Notes under the pieces: model-generated
Databases searched by the model: none
Told to the model about the DNA's origin: nothing
Seen by the model: the letters and a program-made list of their open reading frames with translations, nothing else
From: Ornithodoros turicata
Taxonomy: Eukaryota; Arthropoda; Arachnida; Ixodida; Argasidae
Reading direction: 5' to 3'
Length of the DNA stretch: 64,000 nt
NCBI RefSeq assembly: GCF_037126465.1
Contig: NC_088206.1
Span: 27,716,790-27,780,789 of the forward strand
Position numbers and translations under genes: made by a program
Shown here: positions 21,875 to 31,045 of the stretch, in pieces
Layout: every line of letters starts with the position of its first letter
Numbering within the stretch: the first letter of the stretch is position 1

Positions 21875-22214
21875 CTAAATTGTGGCCGCGCAACCAGCGT
21901 GATGTATGCCGTCGAAGACGTCCGGGTTTCTCCTCTTTCTTCGCCCGCCAGCCCCTCCGAGGTCGAGGAGAATTTCACGGCCCGTATCTTTCGCCGATCT
22001 TTTAAGCGCACTTCGGAAAGAGTCTCCCTCCGACAGATTTTTCGCCACGCGCTTAGCGGCCGCAACAGCCGTCTTTTTTAAGTAGGGCGATACGCGTTTA
22101 AAGAATGGAATAGCGAAACGCCCGAGCTGAGAAATTGCCTACCTTCTGGTACAGGTGCGACCTGTATACCGTCGGAACGCCAAATCCGTAGATTGGTACC
22201 GCTTTAGTGTACAT
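21875..22214 (-). pseudogene. Small basic capsid-associated protein
   Basis: ATG 22,212-22,214 overlaps the stop of the penton gene by 11 nt. After about 24 codons (PIYGFGVPTVYRSHLYQK) the frame changes near 22,140. It then stays open for 87 codons: a hydrophobic/basic stretch, repeated KRxAK motifs and a GGAGGRRKRR tail. Small Lys/Arg-rich proteins with a G-R-K-R tail sit next to the major capsid gene in Polintons and adintoviruses and are thought to be virion components. Function is inferred from place and composition. Confidence 0.55.
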
Positions 22215-23478
22215 GCTTAAAGTGCAGCGTCAGCGTCGATCTACCGCGATTTTGTAGCGGTAGCTTGCGACCCGTGTCGTCGCGTATAGAGACGGTGATT
22301 GAGGAAATTTTGCGCTGCACTAACTTAAAATACTGAACGGGAAGAAAGCTGAAACTCAGTTGTTCTTTCGTTCTATCATATACGAATGGAATTAATTTCA
22401 GTATCGGATGCCGCCCGTTGCCCACTATGGAGGGCGTGACGAGATCTGTGTATATCATAATACAGTTAATGGGAAGATCTATGGTCACTTTGTCGATGCC
22501 CGTATCGTTTTCGGTAAATACGGTTTTTGCGCCGAAACCCAGTAGGTACGCAAAGTAATCGGATAATGTAAGCGACACGTTTTCCCGCCAGCTCAACGAA
22601 CACTTCCTCGCCCATGCATCGTACGTGAGGGAAGCCAGCTGCAGACGCTCATGGATGGCGCTCACGAGAGCTTCGGGTGTTTCGTAGTAATTCGGTGGAA
22701 GTGAAATGTGCCGACTTTCCGTCTCTCGAGTGTTTATGTGGATGCTGTAAGTCTTCACTATGGGATTACACGTGATGCGCTTTCGGGATCCTTCAACCTG
22801 GATGGGCTTCACCTGAATGAGCTCCAGGAACTCGGTTGACAAGTTGAAATTCGCCGGGAGAGAGAGCGAGTAAGTGTTGTCTTTGTATTCCACCCTTGAT
22901 TCAGTATCGTTCGTCGCTCTGAAGAATTCGTTGAATATCTCGGTAATGAGCGATCGGGGTTCTAAAATTAGATCGTTGTTGATCACCATCACGCGGCGAA
23001 CTCGCATCATAATGGCTCTTTCCTCCGCGAGCGGTAACACGTTTGAGACGGCGCGTACTCTACCACCCTCCGGGTGATCTGCATCGATGTCGACGATTCC
23101 AAAGGCGAGATGCAGCGGTCTGTCGACTAGTTTCACCGAGCGCACGCGCGATGGTAGCTTAAACACGTAGTGATCTTCCTCGTAAGTCCACTCTATCCCA
23201 TATTCGGGGAATATTTTATTCAATAGCGTGTCCGTGTCTTCGAACGTGAGCTGTTTTGTTTGCCACTTCTCCGTTGATAGCGTTATCAGGTTATCAGGCG
23301 CTTCGTTCGCGTTCAAGATCCTGTTGGGAATGGAAAATCCCTCTAGACCGACGACGTACAAATCATCCAGGTGTAGCGGCTTATAAAACGCGATCGTGAA
23401 GTCATTGAGCGTGTTGGACGGGTAAAGGTCCATGCTGGCGTTCGAGAGCAGATACACATAAAATTCATTTCCTGACAT
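22204..23478 (-). CDS. Minor capsid (penton-type) protein, intact
   Basis: The 424-aa ORF begins MSGNEFYVYLLSNASMDLYP, the conserved opening of Polinton vertex proteins (FYV-L-SN-SM---P-N). These are single jelly-roll pentons occupying the five-fold corners. The following DDLYVVGLEGFSIP block also fits. The length is normal for the family and there is no stop or frameshift, unlike nearly all neighbours. The start chosen is the first Met of the conserved block. Confidence 0.9.
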   Translation of the reverse strand: MSGNEFYVYLLSNASMDLYPSNTLNDFTIAFYKPLHLDDLYVVGLEGFSIPNRILNANEAPDNLITLSTEKWQTKQLTFEDTDTLLNKIFPEYGIEWTYEEDHYVFKLPSRVRSVKLVDRPLHLAFGIVDIDADHPEGGRVRAVSNVLPLAEERAIMMRVRRVMVINNDLILEPRSLITEIFNEFFRATNDTESRVEYKDNTYSLSLPANFNLSTEFLELIQVKPIQVEGSRKRITCNPIVKTYSIHINTRETESRHISLPPNYYETPEALVSAIHERLQLASLTYDAWARKCSLSWRENVSLTLSDYFAYLLGFGAKTVFTENDTGIDKVTIDLPINCIMIYTDLVTPSIVGNGRHPILKLIPFVYDRTKEQLSFSFLPVQYFKLVQRKISSITVSIRDDTGRKLPLQNRGRSTLTLHFKHVH

Positions 23479-23568
23479 CGCTGGCGGGCACCCAAGAATC
23501 GTGATCTTTGGCGTATCCGAACCAATGAACCAAGTAGCGTAATACCCCGTTAATTTTCTTCTTTCTAA

Positions 23569-24438
23569 TCACCGCGGATATGAGTCGTATGAGGAAAGAT
23601 GGTGGACGGGCTGCAGCTCCTGCTCGTAGAATGATCCCAGTATTTCTTTTCCCGTCGAATCTTTCACGTACACTATGGGCGGATCGGTCTTTCTCGTTCG
23701 CGACAACTCAAACACTTCGGCCGTCCACCTTTGATCGTAGCCTTTGGCGAACACACCGCGATCTAACGCGAGCCTCACCTGGTCCCCTGCTTTATACTTG
23801 CTCTCGCGCGGGGTCGTCTTACGATTCAGTCTGTTGAACAGAGCTACTTCATTTCCGGCGTTCACGTTTTTCGCCCGTGACGCAGTGTACCTAGTCGTTA
23901 TAGTCGGCCACTATCTTCGGCAGCGCGTTGATACAATTAAACTTCCCCGTACTAGTGAAATGCCTGGCTATTCTTTCTCTAATTGTTCTCTGCATGCGTT
24001 CACAGGAGGCCGCTTTCATTCCGCTCTGCGTGCTATAGTGATTTAGTAGCGACTGAAAGTACTGACGAACAGGAGAACCGCAAAATTCGCTTCCATGATC
24101 CCTGAGCAAATTCTTCGGAATTCCGTGACGGAAAACTCGTTGGAAAGCTTTCTTTACGTCTTGGGGGCGCTTTGTGCGAATGGGACCATGTACAGGTACC
24201 TCGATAGCGTATCTATGACCGTTAAGATGTACCTGAAGCCCTTGTTAAATTTCTGATATTTACGCATATCCAGAAGGTCTGCCTGATATAAATCCCGCAC
24301 GTGAGTTGCGATGATGGAGCGTCGCTTAAATTTTTTCTTCACTGGCTTGTGAAGGGTGTAAGCATCTTCTTTTTTCAGCTGTTCAGACGGCTTCTGCGCG
24401 CATGAGCTTGTGATAACGTCGGTAACGATCCACTCCAC
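23569..24438 (-). pseudogene. Retroviral-like integrase, broken into three frames
   Basis: This enzyme inserts the element and makes the 6-bp duplication. The pieces are: core start with first Asp (QADLLDM, about 24,270) and IDTLSRYLYMVPF (24,154-24,438); second Asp (RDHGSEF, about 24,100) and the Glu region (SCERMQRTIRERI, about 24,010); and the C-terminal SH3/chromo-like domain (YKAGDQVRLALDRGVFAKGY...FYEQELQPV, 23,569-23,865). Joints near 24,170 and 23,890 need one-base shifts. The N-terminal zinc domain is not clearly seen upstream of 24,438. Confidence 0.9.
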
Positions 24439-24461
24439 CTAACCCTTTCTCCTTGATCTTT

Positions 24462-24902
24462 CTATAGGGCCCCATGTTTGCTCCAGCGAGCAATTCGTTG
24501 TATTTTCAGAGCGCTTATAATTTTCGATACGTTTTTGTACCAGCTGGGTTTCTTGATGAGCGCGCTACGACGTGCTAAGTAGCTCGCGAGAGCCACAATG
24601 TCTGAGCGATTGATTCGCTTCCCTCTATATACTAGCACATTATCCACCCGCCAGGTGAAAACTTTCTTCAATTCTTTTAGCACAGATTTCGCCTGTGCTT
24701 TATCAACGCCGGAGGGTAGAAGATTAAAATCGAATGGATTGGGCTCCGGTTCGGGCTCCGAATGGACGGGTTCCAGAGGAGGAGGAGGATGATAGTGAGC
24801 GCGCTTCAGCAAGTAATAGAGGGCTTCCAGTATTTTGCCCACCTTTACGTCGTCCGAATCGTTAGATTTCAGAACTTCACCTATTTCTATTCTATGAGCC
24901 AT
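24462..24902 (-). CDS. Conserved Polinton protein of unknown function
   Basis: The start is ATG 24,900-24,902, overlapping the stop of the previous gene by 11 nt. The 146-aa product has an N-terminal helix, a Pro/Glu linker (HPPPPLEPVHSEPEPEPNP) and a C-terminal block FTWRVDNVLVYRGKRINRSD with SDIVALASYLARR. A W...G...I..S-(N/D)-I-x-x-L pattern is shared by a Polinton/adintovirus protein whose job is not established. The ORF is intact to a stop at 24,462. Confidence 0.55.
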   Translation of the reverse strand: MAHRIEIGEVLKSNDSDDVKVGKILEALYYLLKRAHYHPPPPLEPVHSEPEPEPNPFDFNLLPSGVDKAQAKSVLKELKKVFTWRVDNVLVYRGKRINRSDIVALASYLARRSALIKKPSWYKNVSKIISALKIQRIARWSKHGAL

Positions 24903-25246
24903 GACCGATGGCTTTGGATATCGCTCGCCCGGCGACTCCCGCCACAAGACTTGATAGCCCTGAGAGGAGCAGTGGAAGTATAGGAATGAGACCACCTCGT
25001 TGTCCCCTAATATATTTCTTCAACTGCCTGGGGCACTTATGAAGTGACTTGTTAGCGAGGAAGCGGAGGATTTTTTTTGTTTCTTATGTTCAGACAGTTC
25101 AGAATGTTCAGAATGTTCAGACAGATTTCCGAAAGGATTCGAATGTCGCCGCAGCTGAGCTCTTTAAGTAACTCTGCGCGGTGCGTTGGTTTGCTGGCGG
25201 CCAATACTTTGAGGAGCGTGAGATGTCTTCTAAGATTGGCCGTCAT
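24892..25246 (-). pseudogene. Small helical/hydrophobic virion-type protein
   Basis: The ATG at 25,244-25,246 shares ATGA with the ATPase stop. The N-terminal part (LTLLKVLAASKPTHRAELLKEL...ILSEICLNILN) matches a widespread Polinton protein. The C-terminal part has a glycine/hydrophobic stretch (GGLIPILPLLLSGLSSLVAG) like membrane-active minor virion proteins such as adenovirus pVI. A frame change falls in the eight-base A/T run at about 25,070, so the break could be a homopolymer error. The stop is at 24,892-24,894. Confidence 0.6.
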
Positions 25247-25858
25247 TTCGCGGGCGTAAACAGGAACTGCCGGTCGTGCGGTAAAATACCCGTTCGCAGG
25301 CTACGAGATGGAGGTGTTTGCGCGTGCAGATCCACAACTAAATAACTGTGCGCCTTCTCCGTCGCCTGGTTATATGCGTCGAGAAAATAGGAGAGCCCCT
25401 GTTTCCCGAATACCTGACGTCCGAAGGTTTCGATCTGTTGTACGGACCGAGCGTTCCAGAACAATATGATATAACTGGCGTCCAGCGATATCGTTCGAAC
25501 AGCGGCGTTGTGATAGAACAAGGCTTGTGTGATCAGGATCACGGACGCATTCTTATGATGGCTACCACGTACAAACGACTCTACCTCCAATAGAACCCCC
25601 CTTTTCCGTGATTTGATCGTCAATAACTATGAGAGTGGGATATCGCTCATCCCATTCTGCGGGTATCCTGTTCATAAACTCCACACCGTCGAAATCCTTT
25701 TCCCAGCCGGCTGCATACTTTCGTACGTAGAGTATCTTCTGCGGTGGAATGCTAAATAATTCGGGATGTCTCATTATATTCTGCGTGAGCACCGTCTTGC
25801 CACACAAGGACGCGCCGGAGATGAGAATTCGAGCAGGGTGCTGGAACTGCATGCGCAT
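25243..25858 (-). pseudogene. FtsK/HerA-type genome-packaging ATPase, frameshifted
   Basis: The product would pump DNA into capsids. The first part holds Walker A (ILISGASLCGKT, about residues 10-22) and Walker B (TLIVIDD, about residue 76). The second part holds the HHKNASVILITQALFYHN block with the sensor Gln and the C-terminal region to a stop at 25,243. The two parts lie in different frames, with the change in or near a six-base C/G run at 25,596-25,601. Walker A has Leu where family members usually have a small residue. It lies between a small ORF upstream and the helical protein downstream. Confidence 0.9.
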
Positions 25859-26151
25859 CGTGGAATAACTCGAGCAGACTGTGTAGCGAGGTGTGATGCA
25901 TCTTTATTTTCATCCATAGCTCCTAGCGCGATTGATGATCGTCTCCAGGACTCTATTTCTTCCTGACATAGTTCCTGAAGCTCGCGTAGTGATTGCTTCC
26001 TGTAAGCAGAGATTTCGCGTATGATTTCCCGCATCTTGTTTGCGGTGATACAGGAGCGCAATATGTGGCAGCACATCTCGACGAAGTTCTGTCGCTCGTA
26101 TGACGCCTCAAAGTGGAACAGCGTGGAGTTGATGCACCTGAGTCGCGCCAT
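25774..26151 (-). CDS. Small helical ORF at the right end of the Polinton
   Basis: The 125-codon ORF starts 28 bp inside the right terminal repeat. The first 80 residues are strongly helical and charged (MREIIREISAYRKQSLRELQ). The last 40 overlap the ATPase start in another frame and probably are not native. I recognise no family. It is the first gene of the leftward transcription unit. Confidence 0.4.
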   Translation of the reverse strand: MARLRCINSTLFHFEASYERQNFVEMCCHILRSCITANKMREIIREISAYRKQSLRELQELCQEEIESWRRSSIALGAMDENKDASHLATQSARVIPRCACSSSTLLEFSSPARPCVARRCSRRI

Positions 26152-26179
26152 CTGCTGGCACGAGGTAAGTTTGGATGTA

Positions 26180-26880
26180 TGAGATAAAGCCGCAGCAGGG
26201 TCGCTGCCGAGCGCGCCATCTGGCGGGCGCTAAAGACGGCTATGTTCAGCGGGCTTAGTCAGCCAATCAGTGCGCTTAGAACGGGCCAATCGGTAGGCTT
26301 AAATTGAGGACGGCCAATCAGAGGGCTTAGAAAGTCTGGAAAATGTGGAGAGTGATCAGTAGGCTTCGAATGGACCAATCAGCGGAGCCAGTTAATCGGC
26401 ATAAAGGGGCGGAGCTGTGCTCAGCGATACGCATGCACCAATCAGCGTGAAGTGGGCAGAGACGAGTAATTAGCATAAAGGGGCAGAGCTACAGTCAACC
26501 AATCAATGATCAGTAGGCTTAGCACGGGCCATTCAGCGTGAACTGGGCGGAGCCAAGCCAACTAATTAGCATAAAGGAGCGGAGCTACGGTCAGCCAGTC
26601 GAAGATCAGTAGGCTTAGCAACGGCCAACCAACGTGAAGTGGGCGGAGCTAATGGCGGCCAATCGGATCAGTAGGCTTAGCATGGGCCAATCAACGTAAG
26701 GTGGGCAGAGCTAATGGCGGCCAATCAGATGGCTTTGGATTTGGCTTGTGTTGACTTAGAACTGGATTGTGTTGGATTAGAACTGGTTTATGGCTTAGAA
26801 ATGGATTTGATTTGGATTAGAATTGGATTGGAATTGGATTAGAGAAAACTCTTGGCTATAGGACACATTTCTATACTACT
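26180..26880 (-). repeat. Polinton right terminal inverted repeat
   Basis: The 701-bp repeat is the inverse of the left one but holds about 100 bp more, equal to extra copies of the internal CCAAT/GC-box module (GGGCGGAGC...CCAATCAG). It ends in CTATACTACT followed by GATACA. The two repeats agree closely in the outer 50 bp and the inner 200 bp and differ in module number between. Confidence 0.93.
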
Positions 26881-26886
26881 GATACA
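26881..26886. repeat. Polinton target-site duplication, right
   Basis: GATACA follows the last base of the right terminal repeat, identical to 11,636-11,641. Confidence 0.95.
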
Positions 26887-28140
26887 TCAGTCTAGAATTA
26901 CAAAAAGGATCACTAATCTCCTGTGAAAACTTATATTTCATGAATTAAATTCCACAGTGCATGTATATTTCTCAATCAGTTGCGCTAGCCAAGACGTAGT
27001 AAAAGAAGAAGAAAAGGCGTATTTGACAAGCAACCCGGTTGGAGTGCATAACAAATAAATAAATAAATATTTCTGTCAACACAGTTGTCCGTTTGTATGA
27101 CTGGATAGGAAAAATGAGCCGTCCAAGATAGGGCAAAACAGGAAAGAAGGCAAAATAACTGATTGTGGCGGGATAAGTCAAAGCGTTCGCGACACAGTGT
27201 CTTCGACTTTTACAATCGCATTCGGGTTCAGTGCCTGGGAGATAATACAAAGCCTTCGCAAAAAGCGAATCTATTATCAGATGCCACAATGCAAACGAAA
27301 GATTTTACGAGCATGACGTGCAGGCCAAGTCTACATTTCTAATCATGTAGTCTTCGTAATACACAGCACACAAACGTATATGAAATAATTTCTAAGTGGC
27401 AGTCAGATTTTGGGAGAAGCGTATCATACAACAGCCATCAGAAGTGCTTAACCAATATACAATGAAGATGAACGTTATGCATAAACACAAGGGAATATAT
27501 GTTATATTATAATAACCAGATCAGCGCAGGTCACACATAAACGTAGATCCAATTCACAAAATATACTCGAGATTTCCCGTAGCCATACAGAAAAACTATC
27601 ACATTATTTTAGTGTCATAGCATCCGGGCACTACAAATGGAAAGGCCATCTTTAACTCATAACATTGTAAAACGGAAACTCTACACTAAAGATCATTTTC
27701 TTCAAATTTTCAAAGTCAAAACTGCAAGCTATATCTTGCATTTTTCTAAAGATATAGATTAAAAAGTTGTGCATATAGTCACACATACTATACAAGATAT
27801 TTGATTGTGGATTAAATGCTAAATTTTCACGTTCAGGAGAAGTGGTGACTACCACACATCAGTAAGAGTTTAATTAAAATTTGAACAGGTGTTGCGATTT
27901 ATGATCAGTGTTGTAGAATGTGTAATTTCACAATACGCAAGCTTTAATTCGCTCACTTTGACAAGCACTCTTTCATGACGTCAGGGAAGTTCATCGAATG
28001 GATTGATATTTTCTGTATACACTATAACATAATGCGAATTCTTTATGTCGTAGATATTAAAAGTTACGAATATTTTCCGAACGAAATTTACTTAAAACTC
28101 GAAGAAATGGTCACCCGCGTCGACGAACCAGTTTCCGGAA
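26887..28140. other. AT-rich block, right part
   Basis: AT-rich sequence resumes after the Polinton, interrupted at about 26,985-27,300 by less AT-rich sequence with an AAAT microsatellite. Two ORFs look protein-like but are unrecognised: 27,652-27,855 on the minus strand (67 codons, Phe/Asn/Ile-rich) and 27,975-28,265 on the plus strand (96 codons; SGKFIEWIDIFCIHYNIMRI). No confident gene can be named. Confidence 0.4.
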
Positions 28141-28265
28141 AAAAGCAACATGCTCGCGTGCGGTACCGCGTTAACGCGTCGGGCGCAGAATCGCGTTCGG
28201 TTTCGGGTACGGCATTCGGGGAAAAGCGGCCCGGCGTGTTGCCGAAACGTCTTGAACGATCTTGA
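27975..28265 (+). CDS. Unidentified 96-aa ORF
   Basis: The N-terminal half is AT-rich and Tyr/Ile-rich, while the second half (after about 28,110) is suddenly CpG-rich and basic. The switch suggests that two sequences were joined. No domain is recognised. It may be a fragment of the AT-rich block fused by chance to later DNA. Confidence 0.25.
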   Translation: MTSGKFIEWIDIFCIHYNIMRILYVVDIKSYEYFPNEIYLKLEEMVTRVDEPVSGKKQHARVRYRVNASGAESRSVSGTAFGEKRPGVLPKRLERS

Positions 28266-28269
28266 TAAG

Positions 28270-29078
28270 AAACGACTTGAGGTTAACAACAACCATGTAT
28301 ATAATATCCCGTACTGCGTTCTGGACAAAAATTGTTCCATAAAGAACGGTCCGGGAAAAGATATACTCGCATGGCAGAAAGAGATCGTTCTGCAGAATCA
28401 CAGCCGTTGTTTTAGCCGTGTATGCGTTTAGTATGATTTATATCAAGCATCGCCTTAGAAAGAGTCTTCTAGTAAACGACAGCGGTGCTTTGCCTCGCAA
28501 ATATGGACACACCGAAGCAGCCCAAATAATTACTTCACGCAATTAGATCACACTCGTTAGGACAGTTAATCAGGTAGTGATGTAAGCTTAATCAATTAAG
28601 TTACTTAGAAAGTGGTAACACCTCCTTGAGACACAGGACTTATCTCTTTTTGAACTAAGTACAGCCGTTCTATGTATGTTTGCTTCTTCCTTTATTTGTT
28701 CTGATTATTTGCAGGCGCGGTTGTGCCAAACTGAATGTCCTTCTCGAGCACTCACATGCTTTTGTTGAATACAAATGCAGCGTGAGAAAAGCTGCTTGGG
28801 GACGGGGTCCTGCCATCCAGTGCTGACTTTGTCATGCTTGTTATGTGGAGCATGTTCCAAAAAATGCAGCTCCACATATGGTCTTCAAGTTGCAACAGGA
28901 CTATTTGGAGCTTGAAACAGTTGTGATTTTGTCATTTTGGCTCTCGTGCACCCTGTCTGTGAAACGCAAACAAAAAAGTCTAACACGATATGCTTTTGTA
29001 ATGAAGATCACTGATGATGAGTAAAGAGAATATACGACAATAAAAAAATGGCTAGGAAGCAAGCGAGCTGGTGAAGAT
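28270..29078. other. No confident gene
   Basis: No domain-bearing ORF or repeat with clear borders was seen. Confidence 0.4.
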
Positions 29079-30346
29079 GATGCATAATGTAAAAACCCCG
29101 AGACTAGGGAACACGAAGGGACAGACACAGCACGAAGTCTCAAACACAGCTGAAAATTTTACTTCACAAAACAAGAAATATATACAAACAGAAGGGAAGG
29201 GAACACTATTTGAGAACAAAATAGGAGGTCATTTCGGGGGAACGAGCAGTTTGTTCGGTAACATCTCATTACGGCCAAAGTCTCATTACGGCCGAAGTCT
29301 CATTACGGCCGAAAATCCTTTAATCCCCAAGTGTCTCGTTACGGCCAAAGTCTCAATACGGCCGAAGGTAGTCTCATTACGGCCGAAGATGTCTCATAAC
29401 GGCCAAAAAGAAAAAAGAAACATCCACCATAGTAGCTCTGTATATACTGTGTTTTATGCTTCCCAAAATGTGTCCGAGGCGGTGTGCCCCCACGGCTTGT
29501 GTCACACACAATGGTTCATGCACACAATATTGCGACAGAGTTTGATGCATCCCTCGTGAAAAATGTTTTTATTGTCATATGTGTCACACGATATTTGTAT
29601 GTGTTACGCCATTTTCTCTCAGCATTCAAGCAACATCCTACTCGTTGGTTCTGTGAGCAAACTGTGTGTGTGTGTGTTCTGAAAAGTACTCCACAAGGGA
29701 GCCCACTGAGAGCTCCAGGAGTCACATGACCTATGACCATGATCTTCTCCCCCACTAGCTGCCTTCTACAATTTACGTCCACCTGAAATTTACAAAAAAG
29801 TACATAAGGCACTGAACAAAATGACATATGCTCTTGTTTGATGATGACCATAAGACACATGCTGTCAAGCAGACTTTTTTTTTCATATATTCAAAACATA
29901 TTCAAGAATTATGGACAACAATGACAATTACGTCATAATAATGCAGCTGCATAGCCAGGAAAATATTTCAGGAGGTGTTTTATGAGGCTTGACATGGGGT
30001 GGAGGAGTCCCCCTCGTCAGTGCTTTATCCAGACCCCCCTAACTTTTTTGCCTGTGCACCCCCTACAGGGGGTGCCCTTGCGATTTCAGCTTCAGATACG
30101 TCTGTAATGATATGTTATGCTGTAATGACGTAACTATTCCAACAATTTTTTCCAACATCGGCCGTAATGAGATACAATCGTTTGTTCAAGGCCGGACCGG
30201 GGATTACTGAAGGTTTGCTGACACAGTTTCCACAAGAAGTTATGAAAAGGGTCTCTCTCAAAAGTCTTCTGTGAGGGTCCACTTCGGATGCCTTTACAAT
30301 TGTTTCATCCCATAGAGGGAAGCAATCTGAGCATTCTTCCAAATGT
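29079..30346 (-). mobile_element. Penelope-like element copy, minus strand, interrupted
   Basis: The segments 29,079-29,256 and 30,180-30,346 together form the inverse of the plus-strand Penelope copy at 30,707-31,045, with more than 95% identity. They are split by a 923-bp insertion flanked by an 8-bp duplication. The first segment is 3' UTR; the second codes the end of the GIY-YIG endonuclease domain (LEECSDCFPLWDETIVKASE). The copy meets its partner head to head at about 30,346-30,353. Confidence 0.8.
29257..30179. mobile_element. 923-bp non-autonomous DNA transposon with GTTTGTTC duplication
   Basis: The ends are GGTAACATCTCATTACGGCC and, inverted, GATTGTATCTCATTACGGCC. GTTTGTTC stands at 29,249-29,256 and again at 30,180-30,187, and the undisrupted site (GCAGTTTGTTCAAGG) is seen in the plus-strand Penelope copy. 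Inside the left end TCTCATTACGGCC recurs about six times within 130 bp. No transposase is encoded. An 8-bp duplication suits hAT, P or Merlin transposases; the family is not determined. Confidence 0.8.
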
Positions 30347-30352
30347 TTTGAC

Positions 30353-31045
30353 TTGAATGTGTTGACTTCTGGTTCACCTGAAACTAAGCCCTCTGTCCCC
30401 AAACGGGTGGTTTTACCCTTCTTTCACAAAGTGTCTCACAACTTGTTAGCCGTTGCGAAGAAGTTTCAAATCAACATCGTTTTCAAGAACAACTTCTGTC
30501 TTGACCGCCTCACGCCTTTCGCCAAACCTGAAGTTTTTTGCAAGAATCACTGGAATAAATTTGTCCCCTGTTCTTCAAACGTTGCTTACCAGATCCCCTT
30601 AGCTTGTGGTTTCTGTTATATTGGCCAGACAAAACGTTGCTTAAATGATCGTTTGAGAGAGCATTCTTTAAAAGTAAAAAATAAAGCTTCAAACTCTGAA
30701 ATTGCAAAACATTTGGAAGAATGCTCAGATTGCTTCCCTCTATGGGATGAAACAATTGTAAAGGCATCCGAAGTGGACCCTCACAGAAGACTTTTGAGAG
30801 AGACCCTTTTCATAACTTCTTGTGGAAACTGTGTCAGCAAACCTTCCGTAATCCTCGGTCCGGCCTTGAACAAACTGCTCGTTCCCCGCAAATGACCTCC
30901 TATTTTGTTATCAAATAGTGTTCCCTTCCCTTCAGTTTGTATATATTTCTTGTTGTGTGAAGTAAAATTTTCAGCTGTGTTTGAGACTTCGTGTTGTGTC
31001 TGTCCCTTCGTGTTTCCTAGTCTTGGGGTTTTTACATTATGCAGA
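30353..31045 (+). mobile_element. Penelope-like element, 3' part with GIY-YIG endonuclease
   Basis: A 180-codon ORF (30,353-30,895) ends a Penelope-type polyprotein. The GIY-YIG core is CGFCYIGQTKRCLNDRLREH at about residues 88-107, with a CxxH-like HLEECSDC region after it. The reverse transcriptase is absent (5' truncation). About 150 bp of 3' UTR follows, ending in GGGGTTTTTACATTATGCA, the same end as in the minus copy. Penelope elements insert by reverse transcription with a GIY-YIG nick, and inverted partial copies are typical of them. Confidence 0.88.

Larger units (their letters stand above)
11642..26880. mobile_element. Polinton/Maverick element, full length
   Basis: The 15,239-bp element is bounded by inverted repeats whose outermost 60 bp are nearly identical (AGTAGTATAGAAATGTGTCC), by 5'-AG/CT-3' ends and by a GATACA duplication. 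It carries all hallmark genes: family-B polymerase, retroviral-like integrase, FtsK/HerA-type ATPase, adenovirus-type protease, major and minor capsid proteins. Morphogenesis genes run from right to left, then polymerase. Most genes have one to several frameshifts, so the copy is probably dead, unless base-calling indels contribute. A long satellite array inside it is unusual. Confidence 0.96.

Noticed and set aside
27045..27065. Functional meaning of AAAT microsatellites (also 50,040 and 58,795)
   Set aside because: Simple slippage repeats with nothing to distinguish them.
29521..29860. Minus-strand ORF inside the 923-bp element as a transposase
   Set aside because: It has no catalytic motif, contains an ACAC-rich stretch, and is too short.
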